32,982 nt of DNA from Oscillospiraceae bacterium (lineage in GTDB: Bacteria > Bacillota > Clostridia > Oscillospirales > Butyricicoccaceae), in assembly GCA_015068285.1 (NCBI GenBank), contig SVKW01000005.1, positions 1-32,982 on the forward strand. Direction: 5' to 3'. Position numbers and translations under genes: made by a program. The stretch's first letter is position 1. The number at the start of each line of letters is the position of its first letter. Below are positions 16,317-23,794 of the stretch, piece by piece. The notes under the pieces were generated by a model that saw nothing but the letters and a program-made list of their open reading frames with translations, searched no databases and was not told the DNA's origin.

Positions 16317-16344
16317 GAACATTCTTCTTAAAAGTCTGTCTATA
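16317..16344 (+). promoter_or_regulatory. Candidate ECF-type autoregulated promoter
   Basis: GAAC (16317-16320), then 17 bases, then GTCTATA (16338-16344). A GAAC-like -35 with a GTC/TCTA -10 is the pattern of group 4 (ECF) sigma promoters, which often control their own operon. No good TTGACA/TATAAT pair is seen before the sigma gene. The assignment is by pattern only. Confidence 0.45.
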
Positions 16345-16374
16345 TAGGTAAAGAAACACGAAAGGGGGATAAAT

Positions 16375-16932
16375 ATGGAAGACGAAAAAATCATTGAGCT
16401 ATATTGGTCGAGAGATGAGCTTGCGATATCTGAATGCAAGGCTAAATATGACAGCTCACTCATTCGTATTTCGTATAATATCCTGTCAAATCACGAAGAC
16501 AGCGAAGAATGTGTCAATGATACACATATAAAGGTATGGAATGCCATTCCGCCCGATAAACCTTGTTCGCTCTTCGCTTATTTAGGCAGAATAACACGAA
16601 ATATTTCCATTAATTTATGGCACAAACGAAACGCGCAGAAACGCAGAAGCGCAGGCGATATTCTGCTGTCGGAATTATCCGAATGTATTCCTCATACAGA
16701 AACAACGGAAAATGCCGCTGAATCCAACGAATTAAGCAGAATAATCTCCGATTGGCTCTACACTTTGCCTGTTGATGATCGCGTACTGTTTGTACGCAGA
16801 TATTGGTATGGTGATTCTGTGGAATATCTTGCACAAAATCTCTCGCAGACGAGAAGCGCTGTTTCAGGCAGACTTTTCCGTATGCGTAAGAAACTGAGAA
16901 CACTTCTTGAAAAGGAGGGTATTTCAATATGA
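16375..16932 (+). CDS. ECF-type sigma-70 family RNA polymerase sigma factor
   Basis: A 185-residue group 4 sigma factor. Region 2 spans about residues 10-90: NHEDSEECVNDTHIKVWNA matches the region 2.1/2.2 helix, and AYLGRITRNISINLWHKRN the DNA-melting and -10 reading part. A 30-residue acidic linker follows. Region 4 spans about residues 120-180, with a helix-turn-helix in SVEYLAQNLSQTRSAVSGRL for the -35 element. There is no region 1 or 3, and no extra sensory tail. The ribosome site is AGGGGG. Its stop overlaps the start of the next gene by 4 bases (ATGA), the usual arrangement of an ECF sigma with its anti-sigma factor. The regulon is unknown; the upstream GAAC/GTCTATA pair suggests autoregulation. 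Confidence 0.93.
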   Translation: MEDEKIIELYWSRDELAISECKAKYDSSLIRISYNILSNHEDSEECVNDTHIKVWNAIPPDKPCSLFAYLGRITRNISINLWHKRNAQKRRSAGDILLSELSECIPHTETTENAAESNELSRIISDWLYTLPVDDRVLFVRRYWYGDSVEYLAQNLSQTRSAVSGRLFRMRKKLRTLLEKEGISI

Positions 16933-18290
16933 AAGAGAAAAAGCTTTTTGATGCGATGACCGATATCGATGATAAGCTTATCGATGAGGCAAAGGTAATT
17001 CGCAAAAAGAAAAATATTTATTTGAATAAACTTCTGCCTGTTGCCGCTTGTCTTGTTTTGATTTTGGGATTTTTAGTGTTTAACGGAAACGGAAATGAAA
17101 GTATTGAAGGAGCACTTATGGACGTAGTTTTCCCTAAAGCATTTGCATTTGATGATTATGATTCGCGGCGTGAAATGCGTGAAAATAATCCTGTAGATGA
17201 TTCATTCATTGATGCGGTCAACAATTTTTCCTATGAAACCGCTTCAAAACTGCTGACCGAAAACTATGGCAATATCAACTACTCCCCTGTTTCAATGTAT
17301 TATGCCCTCGCCCTTGCAACAACGGGTGCTGAAGGTGAAACAAGGAATGAGCTGCTTGAGCTTCTCGGCACAGGCGATACGGCTACTTTATCAACACAGA
17401 GCCGCTATCTTTACAACCGGCTCTATCGCGACAATAAAATTATCAAATCACATATCAATAATTCTTTGTGGCTGAATAATGCAGAGAATTTCAACGAAGG
17501 TTTTGTAAACAATGCGGCAAGCAATTTCTATGCTCATGTTTTCAACGAGGATTTCACCAAAGCTGAAACTTCCGAAAAGATGTCCGAATGGGTTGCTTCA
17601 AATACAGGAAACACTATAACTCCTGATATTAAGATTTCTCCGCAGCAAATTATGAGTATTTTTAATACGATTTATTTCAGCACACAGTGGACAGACGAAT
17701 TTGATAAGAACAAAACCGAGGAAGATGTTTTCTATCTTTATGACGGTGACACAGTAAATGTGGACTACCTTAACTCAAAATATGATTCGTACAGATATAT
17801 TGTCGGTGATAATTATATTTCATCTTCCCTGTCTCTTAAAGATGGCGCAAGTATGTTTTTCGTCCTGCCTGATGAGGGTGTTTCACCTCGTGATTTGCTT
17901 ACAACTGCTGAAGACATCAATGCAATTATCAATAACGAAAACGCTTATGCCGGCGAAGTTACATGGCAGATTCCAAAATTTGACTTTAATTCAAATATTG
18001 AAATCACCGAAACCTTGAAACAGCTTGGTGTCACATCGGCTTTCAATGAAAATGCTGATTTTTCCGGAATTACCGATGGAATTGCATATATTGACGATAT
18101 TTTGCAGGAAACCCACATCGCCATTGACGAAAAGGGTGTTACAGCTTCTGCTTTCACACAGATAGATTATGCTGGCGCAATGCGTCCCGAAGGCAAAGCT
18201 GACATGATACTCAACAGACCGTTCATTTTCGGTATTGAGTATGGCAAGACTTTACTTTTCATCGGCATCTGCGACAATCCGGCTGAATAA
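16929..18290 (+). CDS. Anti-sigma-like membrane protein with extracytoplasmic serpin domain
   Basis: A 453-residue protein in three parts. Residues 1-33 are a short charged cytoplasmic segment (FDAMTDIDDKLIDEA) resembling the N-termini of clostridial anti-sigma proteins encoded beside ECF sigma factors. Residues about 35-51 are one membrane helix (LLPVAACLVLILGFLVF). Residues about 88-453 are a full serpin: NYSPVSMYYALALATTGAEG near 117-136, the breach/shutter strands, hinge EKGVTASAFT at 401-410, and the serpin signature LNRPFIFGIEY at 428-438. The hinge keeps Gly at P15 and small residues at most of P12-P10, as in inhibitory serpins, but has Val at P14 and Phe at P9. The gene overlaps the sigma gene by 4 bases. 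Serpin identity is clear. The anti-sigma role rests on position and topology and is inference. Confidence 0.9.
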   Translation: MKEKKLFDAMTDIDDKLIDEAKVIRKKKNIYLNKLLPVAACLVLILGFLVFNGNGNESIEGALMDVVFPKAFAFDDYDSRREMRENNPVDDSFIDAVNNFSYETASKLLTENYGNINYSPVSMYYALALATTGAEGETRNELLELLGTGDTATLSTQSRYLYNRLYRDNKIIKSHINNSLWLNNAENFNEGFVNNAASNFYAHVFNEDFTKAETSEKMSEWVASNTGNTITPDIKISPQQIMSIFNTIYFSTQWTDEFDKNKTEEDVFYLYDGDTVNVDYLNSKYDSYRYIVGDNYISSSLSLKDGASMFFVLPDEGVSPRDLLTTAEDINAIINNENAYAGEVTWQIPKFDFNSNIEITETLKQLGVTSAFNENADFSGITDGIAYIDDILQETHIAIDEKGVTASAFTQIDYAGAMRPEGKADMILNRPFIFGIEYGKTLLFIGICDNPAE

Positions 18291-18294
18291 CAGA

Positions 18295-18323
18295 AAAGGC
18301 GTTCTCAAAATGAGAGCGCCTTT
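18295..18323. terminator. Bidirectional terminator between serpin and C39 peptidase genes
   Basis: A 12-bp stem with one G-U pair: AAAGGCG-T-TCTC against GAGA-G-CGCCTTT, loop AAAAT. It is followed by ATTTT on the plus strand and TTTTC on the minus strand. It serves the convergent pair. Confidence 0.85.
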
Positions 18324-18326
18324 ATT

Positions 18327-19121
18327 TTATGCCGATTTACACGACCAGAGGTTTTTAATCTGGTCTTTTATTTTGTCATATTCCCATAATTTATTGGAAC
18401 GCGATATGCTGTTCGGGTCATTTATTGTGATTTTGCCATCAGCATAGCCTGTCATAACGATATAGTGCCCTGTTGTTGTAAAATCGCCCGGACCGACCAC
18501 ACATATTATCGGATTTCCTGCTTCAAGTTCATTTATAATCGTCTGTTCATTGAGAGGAAGCTCATCAATATCAAGACCAAGCTTTTTACCTCCTTCCGAG
18601 ATAAGAGTCCACGAGCTGCCCTTTCCTTTTTCGGCATATCCCTCTTTCTCGCTCATATCTGCGATATATCCTGGATTGTATTCCGTATTTCCCGTAAGAT
18701 AAACAGAAACCATAGACAGGCATGTCGGTCCGCAGCCGGAAAGCCCCATTATCTCACCGCTGTACTGTTTATATCCCCATCTTTCGTCCCATTGAAGCAT
18801 AAGCGGAACATTTTCTGTATTTGCGTATTCTTCAATTGAAATATCGACCTTTTTATCCTTTTTCAATGGATAATTCAGCACAAATTCCTCTGTTTCAGGG
18901 TTTTTATCGAGCATAGCAAGTATATTATCGGGCCAATCGCTGATTTTCAATTCATGTGTCTGAGCAAAATCCTTCACCCTTTCCACAGTTTCATCCGATA
19001 TATCTTCACCTGCAATATGATTCACAGCTCCGACTATGACCGAAATGGCGATTATCGGTATCATTATAACAATTGCAAGTCTGTGCGGAATAAATCCCCC
19101 TATTTTTCTTCTCTTTCTCAT
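18327..19121 (-). CDS. Membrane-anchored C39-like cysteine peptidase
   Basis: A 264-residue protein with a basic N-terminus and one membrane helix (about residues 15-36), then a linker, then a Peptidase_C39_2 domain from about residue 104. Catalytic residues are in place: Q110 in LMLQWDERWGY, C130 in LSGCGPTCLSM, H219 in TTTGHYIVMTGY and D235 in TINDPN. Such proteins are predicted to act outside the membrane; their substrates are mostly unknown, and unlike ABC-exporter C39 domains this one stands alone. It is convergent with the serpin gene and shares its terminator. The start is supported by AAAGGAGG, 7 bases upstream. Confidence 0.88.
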   Translation of the reverse strand: MRKRRKIGGFIPHRLAIVIMIPIIAISVIVGAVNHIAGEDISDETVERVKDFAQTHELKISDWPDNILAMLDKNPETEEFVLNYPLKKDKKVDISIEEYANTENVPLMLQWDERWGYKQYSGEIMGLSGCGPTCLSMVSVYLTGNTEYNPGYIADMSEKEGYAEKGKGSSWTLISEGGKKLGLDIDELPLNEQTIINELEAGNPIICVVGPGDFTTTGHYIVMTGYADGKITINDPNSISRSNKLWEYDKIKDQIKNLWSCKSA

Positions 19122-19148
19122 AAAATGACCTCCTTTCTTTTTGAAGTC

Positions 19149-19157
19149 ATTTTATCA
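19149..19157 (-). promoter_or_regulatory. Extended -10 promoter for C39 peptidase gene
   Basis: The minus strand reads TGATAAAAT (TGn plus TAAAAT), about 30 bases upstream of the ATG at 19121. The -35 is weak. Confidence 0.5.
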
Positions 19158-19208
19158 CACCATTCTTATTTTCAGCGAAAGGATTTCTTACGATATTCTT
19201 AAAAAAGA

Positions 19209-19236
19209 AAAAGCTGACAGAAACCTGTCAGCTTTT
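19209..19236 (-). terminator. Intrinsic terminator of the efp-CD1247 unit
   Basis: A perfect 12-bp stem AAAAGCTGACAG / CTGTCAGCTTTT with a 4-base loop. On the minus strand it runs into TTTTTCTTTTTT. Confidence 0.92.
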
Positions 19237-19253
19237 AATTTTAGTTTTAATGA

Positions 19254-19874
19254 TTACTTCTTGTCATCGCAAGGGCAATTGTCGCAGTCTGCTTCGCACT
19301 TGCATTCTTCACAGTCATCTTCGCATGTGCAGTCGCATTCTTCACAATCACATTCTTCGCAGTCTTCGCAATCACAGCAATCACATTCGAGGTCAGAAAG
19401 ATCAAACTCCAACTCTTCGCCGCAAGCCGGGCACTTGATTTCGCCCTGTTCGAGGATGCCTTCGTCTACGCTGATTTCTTCGCCGCATGTTGGGCAGATT
19501 ACCTGATAGAATTCTTCTTCATCGAATTCCCAGTCTTCATCATCGTCATCTTCATAGTCGTCGTCATCGTCTTCATCATCTTCGTCTTCTTCGTCAACGT
19601 ATTCGCAGATTTCGTCGAGTGTATCGTCGATATCTTCGATAGCTTCGTCGATTTCGTCAATGATTTCATCGATTTCATCAAGAGATTCTTCGATAAGATC
19701 GAGTTCTTCGCCCATGATTTCTGTCTGATCTTCGAGATCTGCTACAGAGATGCAAAGTTCATCGAGAAGGTCAGCGATAGCAGCAAAAAGCTTGCCTTCG
19801 TTAGTTGTTGTATCGAGATTCATACCGTCCATAAGACCCTTGAGGTATGAAGCCTTTTCTGTGAGTGTCATCAT
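19254..19874 (-). CDS. CD1247 N-terminal-domain protein with acidic region and Cys-rich tail
   Basis: A 206-residue protein. Residues 1-50 match the clostridial CD1247 N-terminal domain (EKASYLKGLMDGMNLD, KLFAAIADLLDEL). An acidic coiled-coil-like stretch follows (about 50-125, nearly all D, E and I). Next is a zinc-ribbon-like pair of CPxC knuckles (ICPTCGEE and KCPACGEE). The last 43 residues hold 16 cysteines, mostly as CDC, CEC and CDCE repeats. Function is unknown. The tail looks like a metal-binding, metallothionein-like extension, which is inference. The start is the ATG at 19874, with AAAGGAG upstream; a TTG at 19892 would precede that ribosome site. It lies 51 bases after efp on the same transcript. 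Confidence 0.85.
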   Translation of the reverse strand: MMTLTEKASYLKGLMDGMNLDTTTNEGKLFAAIADLLDELCISVADLEDQTEIMGEELDLIEESLDEIDEIIDEIDEAIEDIDDTLDEICEYVDEEDEDDEDDDDDYEDDDDEDWEFDEEEFYQVICPTCGEEISVDEGILEQGEIKCPACGEELEFDLSDLECDCCDCEDCEECDCEECDCTCEDDCEECKCEADCDNCPCDDKK

Positions 19875-19925
19875 TTTCAACTCTCCTTTCAAATGTGAGT
19901 TTCGTTAAGTGACAAGTAAATTAAA

Positions 19926-20489
19926 TTACTTCTTGGAACGACCGAGGTATTCACCTGTACGTGTGTCGATCTGAATTCTTTCACCGATATCGATGAAGAT
20001 TGGAACCTGGATAACAGCGCCTGTTTCAACTGTAGCTGGCTTTGTAACGTTGTTTGTTGTATCGCCCTTGAAGCCTGGTTCTGTATCTGTAACTTCGAGG
20101 TCAACAAAGTTTGGAGCTTCTACGAGGAATGCAGAGCCATTGTAGGACTTGATTGTAACTTCGTCGTTTTCTCTGATGTACTTAAGAGCTTCTTCAACCA
20201 TATCGAAGCCGAGAGGGATCTGATCGTATGTTTCAGGATCCATGAAGTAGTAGAGCTCACCGTCTGTGTAGCTGTACTGCATCTTCTTTGTTTCGATGTG
20301 TGCCTTTGGGAACTTTTCATCTGGGTTGAAAGCTTCTTCACGGATAGCACCTGTGAGGATGTTCTTGTACTTTGTTCTTACGAAAGCTGCACCCTTACCT
20401 GGCTTAACATGCTGGAAGTCGATAACAACATGTGGCTGACCGTTAATTTCAAAAGTAAAGCCTTTTCTAAAATCACTTGCAAAAAGCAT
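19926..20489 (-). CDS. efp: Translation elongation factor P
   Basis: EF-P enters the ribosomal E site and relieves stalling at polyproline stretches. The 187-residue protein has the three-domain EF-P layout: [17 protein letters not shown] at the start, loop [14 protein letters not shown] with conserved K32 at the tip, and [16 protein letters not shown] at the end. K32 is the residue modified in some bacteria; no epmA/epmB-type gene is in the window. The gene has its own promoter and precedes the CD1247-type gene, a neighbour seen in Clostridia. Confidence 0.98.
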   Translation of the reverse strand: MLFASDFRKGFTFEINGQPHVVIDFQHVKPGKGAAFVRTKYKNILTGAIREEAFNPDEKFPKAHIETKKMQYSYTDGELYYFMDPETYDQIPLGFDMVEEALKYIRENDEVTIKSYNGSAFLVEAPNFVDLEVTDTEPGFKGDTTNNVTKPATVETGAVIQVPIFIDIGERIQIDTRTGEYLGRSKK

Positions 20490-20533
20490 ATATACTCTCC
20501 TTTATTTATATATTCATAATATACCGATACACT

Positions 20534-20562
20534 ATTTTACACTATTTGTGAAAAAAAATCAA
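20534..20562 (-). promoter_or_regulatory. Sigma-A-like promoter for efp
   Basis: Minus strand TTGATT (20562-20557), 17-base spacer including a T6 run, TAAAAT (20539-20534). Confidence 0.6.
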
Positions 20563-20608
20563 GTACTAATCGGCTTTTTCTACACAATTTCAGCAACTTT
20601 TTACTTAA

Positions 20609-21676
20609 TTATTTGATAATGAGGAGTTCCTTTGGCATATGTGTAAGGTTTACTGTGCCTTCTTCTGTGAAGTAGAGCATATCTTCGATACGAACACCGA
20701 ACTTGCCTTCGATATAGATACCTGGTTCGATTGTGAGGATATTGCCTGCTTCGAGAGGTGTTGTGTCGATCTTATTAGCTCTTGGGCCTTCGTGAACAGC
20801 AAGACCGATGCAGTGGCCGAGACCATGCTGGAAGCATTCGCCGTAACCTGCTTCTGTGATGATGTTACGAGCGAGAGCGTCGATTTCTTTACCCGGCATA
20901 CCAAGCTTTGCGCCTTCGAGGCAAGCGAGCTGAGCCTTGAGAACTGTGTTGTAAACATGTTCCATTTCTTCTGTTACATAACCGAATGCAACTGTTCTTG
21001 TCATATCGGAGCAGTAACCACCGATCTTAGCGCCGAAGTCCATTGTGAGGAAGTCGCCTTCTTCGATCTTCTTATCTGTTGGAACGCCGTGTGGAAGAGA
21101 AGAATTCTTACCGGAAACAGCGATTACAGGGAATGCAAGACCTTCGGAACCGTGCTTGCTCATTTCGTATGTAAGGAGTGTTGCTACATCCTTTTCTGTC
21201 ATGCCGACCTTGAACTGCTTGAGAGCTTCTGTGAGAGCTGCTTCTGCAATAGCCTGAGCCTTCTTGATACATTCGAGTTCATGAGCATCCTTATTGCGTC
21301 TTACGATTTCAATACCGTCATCGAATGCCACGAATTCAGCATCGATCTGAGCCTTGTAATTTTCAAAATCAAATACGCTCATTGTGCGGTTTTCAAAGCC
21401 GATACGCTTGATGCCCTGTTCCTTGACGATTTCAGCAAGGTCTTCCATGAATGTCTTCTTGAGCTGAGTTACTGTGATGTCAGGATTTGCGCCCTTCTTT
21501 GCAGCTTCAATATATCTGAAGTCTACGATGAAGTATGCCTTGTCCATTGTGATGAGAACATTGCCGGCGGAAGAACCGAAGCCTGTAACATATCTTCTGT
21601 TTTCACCGGATGTTACGAGGAGCGCGCAAAGCTCTTTTTCTTTCATCTTTGCTCTGATTTTTTCAAGTCTTGTCAT
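20609..21676 (-). CDS. M24 family Xaa-Pro aminopeptidase/dipeptidase
   Basis: A 355-residue two-domain creatinase/pita-bread peptidase that removes residues next to proline. The N-terminal creatinase domain covers about residues 1-125. In the catalytic domain all five metal ligands are present: D213 (TMDFGA), D224 (YCSDMTRT), H288 (HGLGHCIG), E317 (TIEPGIY) and E331 (VRIEDM). Length and layout fit the single-domain-pair PepQ/PepP type of Firmicutes, probably cytoplasmic. It lies upstream of efp, the common order in this group, and 15 bases after the endonuclease-IV-like gene, so these two share a transcript. Whether it acts as aminopeptidase or dipeptidase is not decidable here. Confidence 0.94.
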   Translation of the reverse strand: MTRLEKIRAKMKEKELCALLVTSGENRRYVTGFGSSAGNVLITMDKAYFIVDFRYIEAAKKGANPDITVTQLKKTFMEDLAEIVKEQGIKRIGFENRTMSVFDFENYKAQIDAEFVAFDDGIEIVRRNKDAHELECIKKAQAIAEAALTEALKQFKVGMTEKDVATLLTYEMSKHGSEGLAFPVIAVSGKNSSLPHGVPTDKKIEEGDFLTMDFGAKIGGYCSDMTRTVAFGYVTEEMEHVYNTVLKAQLACLEGAKLGMPGKEIDALARNIITEAGYGECFQHGLGHCIGLAVHEGPRANKIDTTPLEAGNILTIEPGIYIEGKFGVRIEDMLYFTEEGTVNLTHMPKELLIIK

Positions 21677-21691
21677 AAGTCTATATCTCCT

Positions 21692-22537
21692 TTAAATATT
21701 TTCATATATTGATTTCATTATAACAGCATCTTCAGCCTGTGTGCCTGCACTTTCACAGATAAATGTCGGAGAATACTCTCTTTCCTTTATTATCTTTGCA
21801 ACATGGTCAAACACAGGACCATAGGTTTCATCTTCAAATGTAAGATGACGCACTTCCCCGCCCCTGCTGTATTCAATTTTGCTGAAATGGGAATGGAATC
21901 GCTTTGCTCTTTCGATGCCGATTGCTTTTTCCATTTTGTCAAACAAGTCAGCGAAAGCTTCATAGCTGTTGAGCGAGCCGTGAGTGCGGGCATTGAGATG
22001 ACCGAAGTCTATACAAGGCAGAAGTCTTTCGTCGAGAGTGCATATTTCAAGCACTTCTTCAAGTGTACCGAGGACATTTATTTTCCCCATCGTTTCGATA
22101 CACGGAATGATATGAGATAAGCCATTTTCATCGAGAGCTTTTAAAAATGCCCTGACATTTATTTTTGTATTCTCCATGGCTTCTTCCCTGCTCATTTTAG
22201 AAAGACCGCCCATATGGATAACTATACGCTGACCGCCCATAATATCAACGCATTTTGCGCTGTCGAGTATGTACCTGATATTCTTTTCAACTCTTTCAGG
22301 CTCTGCCGACGAGAGATTTATAAAATACGGTGCGTGAAGCGAAACCTGTATTCCGTGAAGCTTGGCTTCGTCGCCTATTGCTTTAGCTGTGACTTCACCG
22401 ATATTCACACCTCGTCCGCATTGATATTCATATGCTGTAAGCCCCTTATTTTTGAGCCACAGCGGAGCATTTTTTGATGATTTATATTCCTTTGAGAAAC
22501 TGTCTGAGTTTCCCGCAGGACCGAAGAGAACTTTCAT
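21692..22537 (-). CDS. Endonuclease IV family (AP_endonuc_2 TIM barrel) protein
   Basis: A 281-residue protein with the zinc-binding TIM-barrel pattern of Nfo-type AP endonucleases: SLHAPYFINLSS, IVIHMGG, CIETMG, CIDFGHLNAR, HSHFSKIEY and FICESAG. Nfo cuts the backbone 5' to abasic sites in base excision repair. The spacing of metal ligands (His, His, Glu, Asp-His, His, Glu) fits an active enzyme. It is nearer to the diverged clostridial Nfo-like group than to E. coli Nfo, so the exact substrate is open; a sugar isomerase-like role is the main alternative. First gene of a unit with the M24 peptidase. Confidence 0.85.
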   Translation of the reverse strand: MKVLFGPAGNSDSFSKEYKSSKNAPLWLKNKGLTAYEYQCGRGVNIGEVTAKAIGDEAKLHGIQVSLHAPYFINLSSAEPERVEKNIRYILDSAKCVDIMGGQRIVIHMGGLSKMSREEAMENTKINVRAFLKALDENGLSHIIPCIETMGKINVLGTLEEVLEICTLDERLLPCIDFGHLNARTHGSLNSYEAFADLFDKMEKAIGIERAKRFHSHFSKIEYSRGGEVRHLTFEDETYGPVFDHVAKIIKEREYSPTFICESAGTQAEDAVIMKSIYENI

Positions 22538-22568
22538 TTGATATTACCTTTTCTTTAGTATCAGTTAT

Positions 22569-22598
22569 ATTTTATCATACTTTTCATATATTTAACAA
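22569..22598 (-). promoter_or_regulatory. Promoter for the endonuclease-IV-like gene
   Basis: Minus strand TTGTTA (22598-22593), 18-base spacer, TAAAAT (22574-22569) with an extended TGn just before it. Confidence 0.6.
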
Positions 22599-22617
22599 GG
22601 GGGAGGACCATAAATTT

Positions 22618-23388
22618 ATGAATAATACTAAAGTTTTTTTATTTGCTTCGCTTAATGATTCGCAAAATGTATCCAAAATCACTCGGAACTGCACTTTTTT
22701 CAATTACTATATAGATAAAAACGGATTATTGAGGAAGCGGACAGCTAATCCGGGCAATATGAGCGGGCTAATGTATCTGTCTGATTACGGCATTGATAAT
22801 TACAAAGAGCTGGATATTCCGCGCCTTTCCATGGATATTTTATCCGAGTGCCGTTCAAGGAGATATTCCGGTATTTTTCTCGATTTTGAAAACAGACAGA
22901 GCATCGAGCTACTTCGCAATATCGGTATGCTTGTTATGCGAAATGGAATTACTGTTTTTATTCCTGTTGCCTTTGCGGGATGTGTGCAGAATGCCAAGCT
23001 TGTTGTACCTTCCGCAATAAGCGGAGGCAGTTTTGAGCAGATGCTTCGGGAATACAAGACAAAGTACGGCGCAGAAAATCTCTGCCTTGATATTATCCGC
23101 ACCTGTCAGGATTTCACCATGCCTTCATATATGCCCGAGGGCAAAAATCTGTCAGATGAGGAGTTTGATGCTTTGATGAATGAACATTCACCAAGCTCAT
23201 TCTTTTCCAAGGATTTATGCTCAAAATATTTTACATATCGCTGTGACGGAGAATATCATTTCGTTATATATGACGATGCTTCTACCGCTATTTCCAAGCT
23301 CGAAATTGCTGATTCACTGAGATTTTATGCGGCGTTTATTCTTTATTCCGATTTTGGTGATGATGCAAAATATATTTTAAACAGATAG
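22618..23388 (+). CDS. Hypothetical protein with GH18-like barrel features
   Basis: A 256-residue protein not firmly recognised. Two segments recall GH18 (chitinase/YaaH-like) barrels: SGIFLDFENRQ, like the catalytic DxxDxDxE strand but keeping only the last D and E, and a C-terminal VIYDDASTAISKLEIADSL, like the end of such barrels where a strand precedes the last helix. A strand with GITVFIPVAF lies between. There is no signal peptide, unlike secreted chitinases. The start is the ATG at 22618, with GGGAGG about 11 bases upstream; earlier in-frame starts would overlap the divergent gene and lack a ribosome site. A degenerate or spore-coat-type GH18 relative is the best guess. Confidence 0.7.
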   Translation: MNNTKVFLFASLNDSQNVSKITRNCTFFNYYIDKNGLLRKRTANPGNMSGLMYLSDYGIDNYKELDIPRLSMDILSECRSRRYSGIFLDFENRQSIELLRNIGMLVMRNGITVFIPVAFAGCVQNAKLVVPSAISGGSFEQMLREYKTKYGAENLCLDIIRTCQDFTMPSYMPEGKNLSDEEFDALMNEHSPSSFFSKDLCSKYFTYRCDGEYHFVIYDDASTAISKLEIADSLRFYAAFILYSDFGDDAKYILNR

Positions 23389-23391
23389 AGA

Positions 23392-23418
23392 AAACCACGG
23401 CCAATCTGACCGTGGTTT
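23392..23418. terminator. Bidirectional terminator
   Basis: A 9-bp stem AAACCACGG / CCGTGGTTT with a 9-base loop, followed by ATTTTA on the plus strand. It lies between the convergent GH18-like and SUKH genes. Confidence 0.82.
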
Positions 23419-23421
23419 ATT

Positions 23422-23793
23422 TTATATATTTCTGATATAATCTGTCATTTCTGCAATATTATCTGCGCAATATCTGCCTTCATCTATTCCATTTTCGGTG
23501 GAAAAAATATGGATTTTTCCGCCTTGTCTGTCGTATGCAAAGCAATCCAGACAATCATCTGCATCAGCGAAAAAGATGTATCTTCCCTTTTCGATTTCAC
23601 AGAATATCTCATTTGCCGCAAGAATACTGTCAATACACCAGAAATGAACATAGCTGTAATTTATGTCCATACCAAATCCGTCTGATTCTTCATAAAGCTT
23701 TCTGAAATCAGCGGGAAACTCAAATTTCAGCCTATTTTCAGCATATTCTATTTTATCCGCCCCTTTATGGGCATACCATACTTTTTCTGCCAT
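23422..23793 (-). CDS. SMI1/KNR4 (SUKH) family protein
   Basis: A 123-residue single-domain protein with the SUKH pattern: an N-terminal helix leading to KFEFPADFRKLYEESDGFG, a strand ending in HFWCIDSI, and YIFFADADDCLDCFAYDR. Bacterial SUKH proteins are often immunity partners of secreted toxins, but no toxin gene is adjacent. The ATG at 23793 lies one base after the helicase stop and has no strong ribosome site, so translation is probably coupled to the helicase. A TTG at 23802 overlapping the helicase end is the alternative start. Confidence 0.8.
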   Translation of the reverse strand: MAEKVWYAHKGADKIEYAENRLKFEFPADFRKLYEESDGFGMDINYSYVHFWCIDSILAANEIFCEIEKGRYIFFADADDCLDCFAYDRQGGKIHIFSTENGIDEGRYCADNIAEMTDYIRNI

Positions 23794-23794
23794 A

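Noticed and set aside
19500-19700. Trinucleotide-like GAT/GAA repeats
   Set aside because: They encode the acidic coil of the CD1247-type protein and are explained by Asp/Glu codons rather than a separate repeat element.
20639-21712. 357-codon plus-strand frame opposite the M24 peptidase
   Set aside because: Cys- and Phe-rich translation with no family resemblance; a shadow of the real gene.
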